Of a stretch of 64,000 nucleotides of DNA, positions 1-8,627 are shown in pieces. A program made the translations under genes and the position numbers. Below the pieces are notes generated by a model. The model was not told the origin of the DNA. It was given only the letters and a program-made list of their open reading frames with translations, and searched no databases. Position 1 is the stretch's first letter. The number at the start of each line of letters is the position of its first letter. Source of the stretch: CAUZIB01 sp963663925 (GTDB lineage Bacteria > Acidobacteriota > Vicinamibacteria > Vicinamibacterales > UBA8438); contig OZ250139.1 of assembly GCA_965237405.1 (NCBI GenBank), positions 3,906,001 through 3,970,000 on the forward strand. The letters run 5' to 3'.

Positions 1-644
1 GCGCGAATCGGTCCCTGGGCAACGCTCTCCTTCAGACGATTCATATTGAATCGGCCATCGCCGTCGCGGCAACCGAAATATCCCGTGCCGATCTGCAGCA
101 CGAGGTCGCCGCCTTTCAGATGATGCGATGACACGCCTCCCTCGCCGGTGTTGTGGAGACAACCGGCAACTCGTGCCCCAAGGTTGAGCGATTCGATTGC
201 AGGACCACTGAGGGAACCAAAGCTCATGCCAGACACGTTGACTACCGACGCTGGCCGGAACGCCTTCGGCCGGCCGCGATGGGCGCCGAGCACCTTCGTG
301 CAAGCGATGGCGAAATGAGAATCGCTGGCCGGTGCGGCGAGCGGAAACGCCTTGTGTTTAACGATCAAATAGTTCGGCGATAGCTCCATGTCATTGTCCG
401 AGCCAAAACCGAAATACGGGTTCTGATTCTTCGATGACGAGTAGATCCATCGCCGCTGGTCACGGCTGAATGGCCGCTCCTCGTCATTGTTAGTAACGAT
501 GTACTGACGCAGCTCCGGACCAATTGACTCGAACAAGTAGCGGAAGTGTCCGACGATCGGAAAGTTTCGGAGGATCGCGTGCTTCCGTTGCGCGAAATCG
601 TAGACAACGACCGCGATAAGCAGTGCGACGATGAACCAAACCAT
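1..644 (-). CDS. FMN-dependent glutamate synthase-like protein, N-terminal part (runs off the window)
   Basis: An open frame runs from an ATG at 644 through the window edge (214 codons, no stop). The N-terminus is one hydrophobic segment (MVWFIVALLIAVVVYDFAQ), followed by a region resembling the FMN-binding glutamate synthase family (LRNFPIVGHFRYLFESIGPE, then NPYFGFGSD). Further on are the core motifs NVSGMSFGSLSGPAIESL and HNTGEGGVSSHH, the FMN/2-oxoglutarate-site region of the GltB synthase domain. Family members are about 500 residues, so less than half is visible. In this stand-alone family the glutaminase domain is absent and the physiological substrate is often unproven. No damage is seen in the visible part. 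Confidence 0.85.
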   Translation of the reverse strand, partial: MVWFIVALLIAVVVYDFAQRKHAILRNFPIVGHFRYLFESIGPELRQYIVTNNDEERPFSRDQRRWIYSSSKNQNPYFGFGSDNDMELSPNYLIVKHKAFPLAAPASDSHFAIACTKVLGAHRGRPKAFRPASVVNVSGMSFGSLSGPAIESLNLGARVAGCLHNTGEGGVSSHHLKGGDLVLQIGTGYFGCRDGDGRFNMNRLKESVAQGPIR

Positions 645-759
645 GACTTGTTACTAGGCTTATCGGCTTCGATCACCTAATTCAGGAGTGAACGCTCCAC
701 GCGGTCGAGCCGGCCGGTTACACTCGCATGAGCACTGGCACCGTCCGATGCCCGGTCGC

Positions 760-955
760 TCAGCCTGTCATCTCAGCATACAGCGTTACCCGGCGTCGGT
801 AGACATCAAGCTCGACTTTCAGCTCTAGATCAGTCTTGAAATCGACGACCGTCTAAGTATCAAACGTGTAATGCCCATCGTCAGACTCAAGAAACGTCAG
901 CTCCACGACACCCGCAATAATCGTTCCGTCCTCCTCGCGAACCAACACCAGCACT
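760..955 (-). pseudogene. Degraded ORF of unknown function
   Basis: The minus strand carries a protein-like stretch (VLVLVREEDGTIIAGVVELT, then ELKVELDVYRRRVTLYAEM) that ends in TGA at 760-762 but is broken by a TGA and a TAG in the same frame. I do not recognise the family. The rest of 645-1082 holds nothing I can support beyond this remnant. Confidence 0.35.
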
Positions 956-1082
956 TTACGTCGGCACTGCCGTCAAGCCATGGCCACCTTGGCGCGCCCA
1001 AGGATAGGGTGTCGGACCGCTAAGGTGACGACCGTGACGGCAGCGAACAGCTCCGTGTCACTGCCACCAAGCAAACGTCCGC

Positions 1083-1505
1083 TCAGTCGAGCAAGTCGCG
1101 CGCCACAGCACGACGAACCGCAACCTGCGCCCGATGGCGATGGTGAGTCAACTCAGCGTACTTTACCTCGCGCGATAACTGCGCCCCGCGGGGGACTATG
1201 AGTCCCGCGTCGCCAATGAGATGATGCCTTCGGTGAGAGTTTCGTTGTATCGGCATTCTCGTGTTTCGGCCATTCAACTCGGCTCGCAGCATCTTGCGCT
1301 GCTGCATAACAGCATCGTGGCATCGGAGACAGAGCTTGGCGGGTGCACGGCCATGGTAGTGATCAAGACTTTTGCGCGCCCGGGCGCGTCCACACACGAC
1401 GCAGATCGAAACGGAGGCGCTCCCAGCGTGACCAGACCCGGACACCTCGCCTTCAAGAAACTCAAACTCCAGTTCCCGCGCGGTGGCCTCGTGGTGTCGA
1501 CCCAT
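1083..1505 (-). CDS. Small zinc-finger/HNH-like protein
   Basis: 140 codons starting at the ATG at 1505, chosen because AAGGAGGT lies 5 nt upstream. Residues about 34-75 read CVVCG, LDHYHG, LCLRCH: two CxxC pairs flanking an HxH. That spacing recalls the zinc-binding core of recombination endonuclease VII/HNH nucleases, where LDHxH provides the catalytic histidine. The N-terminus is acidic and the C-terminus is a basic, probably helical tail. It is transcribed divergently from the WYL regulator at 1611 with about 105 bp between them, a common arrangement for a regulator and its target. The nuclease assignment is an inference from the motif; a plain zinc-ribbon DNA-binding protein is equally possible. 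Confidence 0.5.
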   Translation of the reverse strand: MGRHHEATARELEFEFLEGEVSGSGHAGSASVSICVVCGRARARKSLDHYHGRAPAKLCLRCHDAVMQQRKMLRAELNGRNTRMPIQRNSHRRHHLIGDAGLIVPRGAQLSREVKYAELTHHRHRAQVAVRRAVARDLLD

Positions 1506-1610
1506 CCTGACCTCCTTCGCCGCCCAGTCTAAGCAGAGGGTATGACAAGGTAGGTCACAACTTGCATTTATTTTATTGAGACGACGAACTACTGCACAAA
1601 GGTTTTCGAG

Positions 1611-2259
1611 ATGGCACGCAATACCGAAATTGTCCGACAGTGGCGCCTACTCAAAGAGCTTGAAGGATCCCGCGGGGTCACTATCCGGTACATGGCCGGT
1701 CTCACGGGGGTAACGACTCGGACAATCCGCCGTGACCTTGATGCCATTCAGGAAGCCGGCTTTGCCCTTTACGACGAGGTGTTCGATGGTGAAAAGCGGT
1801 GGAAGCTACGCACACGACCCTTTCGGGTGCTCGACGACAATAGCTTCACGTTGGGTGAAGTCGCCGCTCTCTACCTGAGCCGTACGCTCATGGAGTGTTT
1901 GTCGGGAACGCCGTTCGCTGAAGAGCTCGCACAGGCCTTTGGTAAACTCGAACGGACGCTGGGATCTCGCACGCGAGCATTCCTGGACCGGCTGCCCACG
2001 GTCATCCAGGCGAAGGCCAGCCCAGCATCAAAACGCACTCAAGCGTACGAGCATAAAACGATCGCTAAGCTTCTCGACGCGATGCTGAACCAGCGACGTG
2101 TGGCGATGCGCTATCACTCGTTCTCCAGCGGTCAGGAGAAGATGTATCGTGTCGATCCGTATCGGCTGATCTACGGACATGGGGGGTTGTATCTGTTCGC
2201 GTACGTCGCAAACTATTCGCAGATCCGCACATTCGCGGTCGATCGAATACGGCGGCTAG
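1611..2259 (+). pseudogene. WYL-domain transcriptional regulator, truncated by an IS
   Basis: The N-terminal winged HTH (residues about 10-60, with TIRYMAGLTGVTTRTIRRDL) is of the DeoR/YafY type. It is followed by the family's middle helical region and the start of a WYL domain (VAMRYHSFSSG, VDPYRLIYGHGGLYLFAYV, RTFAVDRIRRL). Normal proteins of this family are about 320 residues; this one loses the C-terminal extension where an IS1182-like element enters at a CTAG. The annotated frame then runs a few codons into the IS and stops at 2276. WYL regulators sense small ligands or nucleic acids and often control defence or DNA-damage genes. The divergent partner here is the HNH-like gene. Confidence 0.85.
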
Positions 2260-3883
2260 CAGCCTGTCGGACTTAGGCCCGGGTTTTATAATAGGGCTTG
2301 TCGAGTCGAGGAGGTCGAAGTAGATGCCGAAGTTCGTACAGCGGCACCAGTCGCAGCTGTATTTGCTGCCGCCGGACCTGCGCGATTGGCTGCCGGAGGA
2401 CGATCTGGCGCACTTCGTGGTTGAGGCGGTGGAACGGGTGCCGCTGGAGCGGTTCCAGGTAAACGAACGGGGCACCGGATCGGCGCAGTATCACCCGCGG
2501 ATGATGCTGGCGTTGCTGGTGTACTGCTACGCGAACGGGATCTTCGGCTCGCGTCGGATCGAGCGGGCGACGTATCGGGACATTGGCGTTCGGTACGTGG
2601 CGGCGAACTGTCACCCGGACCACGACACGATCTGCACGTTCCGGCGCAGCAACTTCGATGCGGTAGCGGAGGCGTTCCTGCAGGTACTGCTGCTGGCGAA
2701 GGAGCTGCAGCTGCTGCGTGTTGGGACGGTGAGCGTGGACGGGACGAAGGTGGACGCGAACGCGAATAAGCGCAACAGCCTCCGCTACGACCGGGCGGGG
2801 GCGTTGCGCGAGCAGTTGCGAGGCGAGATCGAGGGGTTGTTGGATCAGGCGGAGCACGCCGACACGGACGCCGCGCCGGACCCGCAGGGTCTGCCGGAGG
2901 AGTTGTCGCGGCGGGACAAGCTGCGGGTGAAGCTGGACCGTGCGTGCGCGGAGTTGGAACGGCGTGCGCAGGCGCGTGCGGACTCGGAGCGGGCGGAGTA
3001 CGAGCGCAAGGTGGCGGCGCGGGAGCGGCGTACGGGATCGCGCAAGGGTCGGCACATCAAACCGCCGACGGAAGCGCCGGAGGCGGAGGAGCAGATCAAC
3101 CTGACGGACGCGGACAGTGCGCTGATGCGCAAGAGCCGGCGCCATGAGTACCGCCAGGCGTACAACGCGCAGGCGGCGGTGGATGCCGACGGCAGTCAGT
3201 TGGTGTTGGGGGCTAGGGTGAGCGTGTGCGCGAGCGACCGCAACGAGTTGGTGGCGGATGTGGATGCGATCCCGGCGGCGTTGGGCGCGGCGGATCGGGT
3301 ACTGGCGGACAGCGGCTACGCGACGGGCAGCGAGGTGTCGCAACTGGCAGGTCGCGGTGTGGAGGTGTTGGTGGCGACGGGGGCGGAAGGCCAACGGCGC
3401 CAGCACGACTTCCGACCGGAGCCGCCGCACCCGCTGGCGAAGGAGCCGCAGGCGGACTGGATCAAGTCGATGCAGCAGAAGATGGCACTGCCGGAGCACC
3501 GGGCGCATTACCGTTTGCGCAAGCAGACGGTGGAGCCGGTGTTCGGGATCGTGAAGCAGGCGATGGGCTTCCGGCAGTTTCTGCTGCGGGGTCTCGAGAA
3601 GGTGGAGGGCGAATGGGCCTTGGTAACGCTGGCGTATAACTGCCGACGCTTGCACAACCTCAGGCTGGCATGACGGGGCTATAAGGAGCGGAACTTGGCG
3701 TGTTCGCGACCCACCAGAGGCGTCAGAAAGGCCTCCAGGCGCCGTCAGCGACCGATGGCCAGGAATACAGTCCCCGTTTCGGTCGAAGCGGCCCTCCCGG
3801 CACAGAGACACAGGGCGTCGTTCACACAGGTGCCAAGTCGCTTCCGCGCGCGTTTGCCACGCCCAAGTCCGACAGGCTGCTAG
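2256..3883 (+). mobile_element. IS1182-family element, copy 1 (hybrid flanks)
   Basis: 1628 bp counting CTAG at both ends. The termini are perfect inverted repeats (CAGCCTGTCGGACTT and its complement), each bounded by CTAG, so CTAG is the likely duplicated target. The left flank is the WYL gene; the right flank is the tail of an IS5 element. The two sides did not originate from one target, which points to recombination between two IS1182 copies. Confidence 0.9.
2324..3673 (+). CDS. IS1182-family transposase
   Basis: 449 residues, the usual family length. The N-terminal DUF772-type domain carries the CHPDHDTICTFRRSN motif. A DDE triad is visible: D in VSVDGTKVDANA, D in LADSGYATG and E in KQTVEPVFGIVKQAMGF. 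A charged coiled-coil insertion lies at about residues 165-250. GAGGAGGTCG precedes the ATG. The protein is identical in the three copies in this window (also 28761-30110 and 60648-61997), so the copies spread recently while their surroundings have diverged. Confidence 0.93.
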   Translation: MPKFVQRHQSQLYLLPPDLRDWLPEDDLAHFVVEAVERVPLERFQVNERGTGSAQYHPRMMLALLVYCYANGIFGSRRIERATYRDIGVRYVAANCHPDHDTICTFRRSNFDAVAEAFLQVLLLAKELQLLRVGTVSVDGTKVDANANKRNSLRYDRAGALREQLRGEIEGLLDQAEHADTDAAPDPQGLPEELSRRDKLRVKLDRACAELERRAQARADSERAEYERKVAARERRTGSRKGRHIKPPTEAPEAEEQINLTDADSALMRKSRRHEYRQAYNAQAAVDADGSQLVLGARVSVCASDRNELVADVDAIPAALGAADRVLADSGYATGSEVSQLAGRGVEVLVATGAEGQRRQHDFRPEPPHPLAKEPQADWIKSMQQKMALPEHRAHYRLRKQTVEPVFGIVKQAMGFRQFLLRGLEKVEGEWALVTLAYNCRRLHNLRLA

Positions 3884-4930
3884 CCCGCACCGATCTCGAT
3901 CCACAGTTCCTTCACCGACCGATGCGGTACGACATTGGCCTGCCAAGCCCAGTCATCTGATTCAGAATGTTGCACGCGAGGACGACCTCAGTCCCCCGCC
4001 CTGCCGGACTGCACGCTCGAAGGCCGTCTCCGATGATCGACGTGTACCTGAAGAACGCGTTCTCCACGCGGGCCTGCCCATGGTAGCCAGACATCTGCTT
4101 CCAGCGCCGCCGTCCTGTCTCCTTGACCGCTAGGATCGTGCGATCACGAGCGCTCGACCGCGGACCGTGTCGAGACACGTTAGCCGTACTCGTCGGCGGA
4201 ACCACGACGGTCGCGCGACGCGCACCGGCGGCCTCGTAGAAGCCGACCGTATCGTAGGCGGCATCCGCCGTCACCCGTCCGAGGGCGCCGTCGACCGCCT
4301 CGATCAACGTGATGCCAGTCGTCGCGTCGTCGACGCTCGCTTCCGTCAGGGCCCGGGCGACGATCACACCTGATCGGTCGACACCGAGATGCCGCGTCTT
4401 CCAGCCTCGCCGCCTCCGTCCTCCATGTTGCGCCGCGGCCCATTCACCCTCGCCCACGATCGAGAGGCCCGTGCTGTCGACAATGAGATGTAGGCCGACA
4501 CCTGCGGGGGCGCGACGAAGCGTGAGGTCGAGATGCTGGCCACGCCGGGAGAGCGTGGTGTGATCGGGCGCGGACAGAGCGAGACCCAGCATCCCGAAGA
4601 TCGACGTCAAGAAGCCTTCAGTCTGCCGCAGGGGCAGGTGGAAGATGAGCCGGAGCATCAGCGCGGTTTCGATGGCGAGATCGGAATACGGCCGCTGCCC
4701 GCCACGTTTGCCGACCCCCACGGCCTCCCAAGCGGCGATCGCATCCGGGGCCAACCACACGGTGATATCGCCGCGCTGGACCAGCGCTCGGTCGTATACC
4801 GGCCAATTTCCGACGTGGTATTGTGTCGTGTACTTCGGGTGCACGCTCGACTTCATGTCGAGATCATGCACCTGCTGTCGCCACGATGGCCAGGAGGTCG
4901 ATCGTGGCGCACCGATGGCGCGGGATCCGC
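3884..4930 (-). mobile_element. IS5-family element (subtype 1), partial
   Basis: Contains the whole transposase but lacks both terminal repeats: the 3' side is replaced by the IS1182 copy and the 5' side stops at GGATCCGC, where the rve element begins at 4931. Intact relatives begin GGCGTTGGTGCACGGATCCC. Confidence 0.85.
3912..4871 (-). CDS. IS5-family transposase
   Basis: 319 residues. DDE residues are visible: D in LIVDSTGLSIVGEGEW, D in TADAAYDTVGFYEAAG and E in ARVENAFFRYTS. The C-terminus LGRPMSYRIGR is shared by all IS5 copies here. The frame is intact. The true start may be the internal Met of MKSSVHPKYTT, since the shorter IS5 relatives in this window begin there. Both IS ends are missing, so the element can no longer move by itself. 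Confidence 0.9.
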   Translation of the reverse strand: MHDLDMKSSVHPKYTTQYHVGNWPVYDRALVQRGDITVWLAPDAIAAWEAVGVGKRGGQRPYSDLAIETALMLRLIFHLPLRQTEGFLTSIFGMLGLALSAPDHTTLSRRGQHLDLTLRRAPAGVGLHLIVDSTGLSIVGEGEWAAAQHGGRRRRGWKTRHLGVDRSGVIVARALTEASVDDATTGITLIEAVDGALGRVTADAAYDTVGFYEAAGARRATVVVPPTSTANVSRHGPRSSARDRTILAVKETGRRRWKQMSGYHGQARVENAFFRYTSIIGDGLRACSPAGRGTEVVLACNILNQMTGLGRPMSYRIGR

Positions 4931-6094
4931 GTAAGGTGCGTTTAATGGGCCGAGGTCCGGTCAGTGCTGGTCGAGTCTCCCAAGTAATCTCAGGCCATGC
5001 CGCCTGCGCTCCAGTTCCTCGTTCTCACGTTCGCTGGCTGGGTGAACCGCCACCAAGACGATCTGATCGCGTATCTCCGGGAGGAGAATCGGGTCCTCCG
5101 GGAGCACCTGGGCCCTCGGCCGCTTCGCCGGACCGATGCCCAACGCCGTCGACTCGCCGTGCGCGGCCAGTAACTCGGACGGCGCGTCTGGATGCAGGTC
5201 GCCGGCATCGTCACGCCTGACACGATTCTCCGCTGGTACCGGAGATGGATCGCCCAGACATACGACGGCAGCGCCCGCCGCGGTCGCGGCCGGCCGATGA
5301 CGCGCCGTGACGTGGCCGCGCTCGTGGTCCGGATGGCGGTCGAGCATCCCCAGTGGGGGGACACACGGATCCGCGGGGTGCTCTCGCACCTCGGCCACGA
5401 GATCGCTCGGACCCCGGTGACGCGGATCCTGCACGACCACGGAGTCGACCCGGCTCCCGAGCGGAGCCGGCGCATGCCCTGGAAGACGTTCCTGCAGGCG
5501 CCCTGGGAGGGCCTCACGGCCTGCGATCTGTTCACCGTCGAGGTGCTCACGCTGGCCGGGCTCCAGCGGTACCTGGTCTTCTTCGTGATCGCGCTGCAGT
5601 CCCGCCGCGTGCCCATCGCCGGGATCCATCCGCAGCCGTACGGCACGTGGATGGAGCAGAGGGCCCGCAATGTGACGGACCCGGTTGATGGCTGCGTGCG
5701 CCGCGCCCGCTATCTGATTCACGACCGCGACCCGCTCTCCACGCGGGGGTTTGGCGAGATCCTGGAGGGCGGGGGTGTCCAGCCGATCCGTCTCCCGCCG
5801 AAGAGTCCCAATCTCAACGCGTATGCCGAGCGGTTCGTCCGCTCTATTCAAGGGGAATGTCTCAGTCGCGTCGTCTCCCTCGGCGAAGGGCCCCTGCGTC
5901 TCCTCGTGGGCGAGTACGTCGACCACGACCATCGCGAGCGAAACCACCAGGGACTCGACAACCAGCTCCTGCAACGACCGCCACCGCCGGTGAGCCTGGC
6001 CGCCGACGTGCAGCGGCGGGAGCGTCTGGGCGGATGGCTCAATTTCTACCACCGGGAGGCCGCATGAGCGGTCGGCCGATTAAACGCACCTTAC
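4931..6094 (+). mobile_element. Integrase-core (rve) IS, copy 1
   Basis: Bounded by inverted repeats GTAAGGTGCGTTTAAT(G/C)GGCCG at both ends; 1164 bp. One long transposase frame. No convincing target duplication is visible. Confidence 0.88.
4997..6067 (+). pseudogene. Integrase-core transposase with in-frame nonsense
   Basis: Reads from MPPALQFLVLTFAGWVN through an N-terminal HTH/coiled region into an rve catalytic core (DLFTVEVLTLAGLQRY, HDRDPLSTRGFGEILE, NAYAERFVRSIQGECL: the D, D and E of the IS3/IS481 supergroup). Codon 59 is TAA at 5171, where the sister copy at 26126 has CAA, so a single C-to-T change splits the gene. The same frame continues from 5192 for 291 codons, so an N-terminally shortened product is possible. 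Confidence 0.85.
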
Positions 6095-6255
6095 GAGGTC
6101 ACGATGATGGTGATGGTGTTCGTCTGCCGCGAGGCGAGGCCGCCGAGGAAATTGGCCGCGCCATACCGCGCCACCGAACCGAGGGCAAGCAGGTAGGCCA
6201 TGGCGGGTTGCGTGGCGATCAGCCGACGCGATGCTGCAGCGAGCGTGAGGGCATT
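6095..6255 (-). other. Unassigned stretch between two IS elements
   Basis: The minus strand reads an uninterrupted protein-like segment (AAASRRLIATQPAMAYLLAL, FLGGLASRQTNTITIIVTS) that looks like the end of a beta-rich or membrane protein cut by the IS110 remnant. I cannot name it. Confidence 0.3.
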
Positions 6256-6797
6256 GACGCCCCTATATGTCAAGACACTCGTTCAGGCCGCCTGGATGAT
6301 CTCTTGGCGAGCGCGAAAATCGGTCATGCCGCACTGGTAGATCTCGCGAGCGAGGCAACGTTTCAGGCACCGGATGATCTCTCGCTTGGTTCGGCCGTCC
6401 GCCGTGCGGCGTGCGACGTAATCAAGGGTCGGCTGATGGTACCGCATGCGGACGATGACGGCTCGATAGAGCGCTGTTGGCTGTCGGTGGCCGCCACGAT
6501 TGAGGCGGTGCCGGCCAGTGGTCATCCCGGATGAGGCCGGGATCGGACAGGCACCACAGAGCTTCGCGAAGGCGGCTTCCGAGCGAATCCGGTCGGGATG
6601 ATCGCCGAAGAGGATCAACATCTCGGCCGCAGTGTGGGCGCCGCCTCCGAAGCCCTCCCGGAGGGTGGGCGACGTTTCGGTCGTGCGTCGCGCGAGGTGG
6701 CGGTCGTGCGTTGCGATTTCCTCGGCGAGGGCGATCCAGCGGCGGGCGAGCGCCCGAAGGGTGTGCTTGGCGGACGCGGTGGCCGTGTCGAGGGCGG
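6256..6797 (-). pseudogene. IS110 transposase, C-terminal half
   Basis: Matches the last ~170 residues of the intact IS110 transposases at 22768 and 51712, including the Tnp_20 region with PASSGMTTGRHRLNRGGH (catalytic-serine region). It keeps the right end, which carries TTGACATATAGGGGCGTC. The RuvC-like N-terminal half is gone; the IS1-like element abuts at about 6797. Confidence 0.88.
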
Positions 6798-6884
6798 GTG
6801 CTTGCGCCGGTCGCTGTTGATCGGTCGCCTTCACCTCCGAGATCTTGGGCGAAAACCGCGGGTTCCCCCCAGGTACACGTGAGC

Positions 6885-7985
6885 GATGCACGCGATCGAC
6901 GGGAGGGCCTGCGCCAAGCGCGGGTGTGACAACCGTGGAAACTTGGGCCTCAACATCGTGGGCCCCGGCTCGTTTCCGACGAAGTGGGGCCGACGCTGGC
7001 GGTACCGCTGCACGGTCTGCGGGGGAACGGTCAGCACGCACACGGGGACAGCGTACAGCGGCCTTCGCTGCGCTCGTAGGGAATGCGATCAGGTCGCGAG
7101 CCTGCGCGTCGAGGGTGTGAGCATTGCTGCGACCGCCCGGGTCACGGGCCATGCCGCCATACCATCGCGCGATGGCTCGAGCGGGCCTCGACAGCGGCGA
7201 AGCGCTTCAACCAGCGGATGTTGCGCGACTTCGAAATCATTGAGCTGCCGGCTGATGCGCTCTGCACGTTCATCGGCACCAAGAGCAGCGCCACATGGTT
7301 GTGTGCGGCCATCGAGGGGTGTGCCCGATTGTGGGCCGGGAGCGTGCTCGGCCGCCGCGCCTCTCGAAACGCCACGGCCGTTCTCACCGACGTCATCCTC
7401 CGCGGACGCGTGATGGGATTCCCGCTGATCGCGACCGATGGGTTCGAGTACTACGTTGGGGTGAGTGAGCGCCTCTTTGGGTCGGCGTGCGTCTCTGGTC
7501 ACGTGCTCAAGACTCGGCGGAACGATCGCGTCGTCCGAGTCGAACGGCGCCGGAGGATCGGCACGGCGGGTCGGCTGAAGGCTGCGCTGTGGGAGTCGGA
7601 GGATTCCGAGACCCTGCACACCTCGTTCGTCGAGCGTCTCAACCTCACGATTCGCCAAGGCTCGGCGTCCTTGCGCTGTCGCTCGCCCTGCCACGCCCGT
7701 GGCGCCGACCAGCTCCACGGGCCCGTCGATCTCTTGCGCTGCTATGACAATGTCATCCGGCCGCACAGGGCGTTGCAGTTCGGTCGAGAGACCCGGACGC
7801 CAGCGATGCAAGCCAGCTTGGTGAACGCGCCAATGAACTGGAGCGACATCTTCACGGCGCCGGCCGCTCTTCACGCATTCCATGTGGCGGTCGTACGCGT
7901 TCCCGTTGCCGTCCAGCTCATGCACACTAGCCCAGCCGCGCTGGCATCGTTTTCGTGGCCGCACGAACACAGATCGGCTGCCTGA
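6885..7985 (+). pseudogene. IS1-like transposase, frameshifted
   Basis: The first frame starts at 6885 (MHAIDGRACAKRGCDNRGN) and encodes the zinc-ribbon/HTH front of an IS1-type transposase. From about 7150 the homology continues in another frame (TIARWLERASTAAKRFNQ) through a DDE-like core (IATDGFEYYVGVSERLFG, TSFVERLNLTIRQGSASLR) to RPHRALQFGRETRTPAM. IS1 uses programmed frameshifting between InsA and InsB, so the shift could be functional, but no slippery run is evident at the junction and a simple indel is likelier. The 3' portion (7690-8005) recurs inverted at 28373-28670. Confidence 0.75.
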
Positions 7986-8303
7986 TCAACAGCGAATGGC
8001 GCAAGCACCGCGCCGCGCAGGCACCCGAGCTGGTGTGCGTCTCCGTCGCATAGACCGGGTTCACGATCATGAACCGAGGGGGAGAAGGGGGACGCGCGAC
8101 CAGGCTTCGCCGGATACAGTTTTGGGTGTTCGGTGCATGATGGCACCGACACGGATAGAAGGTGCGTGAGAGCCGACAGGCTCTTACGATGAACGAAGCC
8201 GCCAGCTCATGGGGTGTCGCGCCTGTGGATGCCGGGCGTCGTGTGTCTAGGAGGAACGTATAGCGAGAGGAAGACCGGGGCTTGACGACCGCCCGCCTCA
8301 TAG

Positions 8304-8387
8304 AAGGTGTATCGAGCCAGAGACACGAAGCTCGATCGGGATGTGGCGCTCAAGGTGTTGCCGCAAGCCAATGGCGAATGGTCATAG
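8304..8387 (+). pseudogene. Scrap of a Ser/Thr protein kinase
   Basis: Reads KVYRARDTKLDRDVALKVLP and ends in TAG at 8385-8387. VALKVLP carries the ATP-anchoring lysine of Hanks-type kinases, and the ARDTKLDRDVA wording is typical of acidobacterial Pkn proteins. Only about 27 residues survive, with no glycine loop or catalytic loop. Confidence 0.6.
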
Positions 8388-8530
8388 ATGAACAGACTAT
8401 TGGCCGTGTCATCGTGTTGACGCCTCGTGGTCGGCTAACGGTTGAGACGTTCGGGGAACTGAAGAGTCGAGTTGGCCGGCTCTTCTCCAACCTGAACCGC
8501 CTGCACATCTGGACTGATACGGATGTTTGA
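8378..8530 (+). pseudogene. STAS-domain (anti-sigma antagonist) N-terminal scrap
   Basis: From the ATG at 8378: MVIDEQTIGRVIVLTPRGRL then TVETFGELKSRVGRLFSNL. This is the beta1-beta2-helix start of STAS proteins. The conserved phosphorylatable DxS region is missing because the frame stops at 8530. It overlaps the kinase scrap, so the two fragments were joined by rearrangement rather than being neighbours. Confidence 0.45.
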
Positions 8531-8627
8531 CTCTCTGATACTGGAATCTTTGGTTGCAATGGGGCTCTCATCTGCTCTGTGTGACTGCACATGTAAGGAG
8601 ACCGACGCGACACAGACGGGCATCACG

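Noticed and set aside
2273..3946. 557-codon open frame antisense to the IS1182 transposase, repeated at 28710-30383 and 60375-62048
   Set aside because: It is the exact mirror of the transposase gene, Arg/His/Leu-rich, with no domain wording and no ribosome-binding site. GC-rich codon bias alone opens such frames. Identity among the copies merely follows from identity of the IS.
4961..6052. 363-codon antisense frame over the rve element (also 26168-27172 on the other strand)
   Set aside because: Shadow of the rve transposase, with the same low-complexity composition and no independent start signals.
8155..8300. GTGCGTGAGAGCC at about 8162 as a second group II intron 5' end
   Set aside because: It fits GUGYG, but I could not find domain V, an RT or similarity to the other intron copies. 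One pentamer is not enough.
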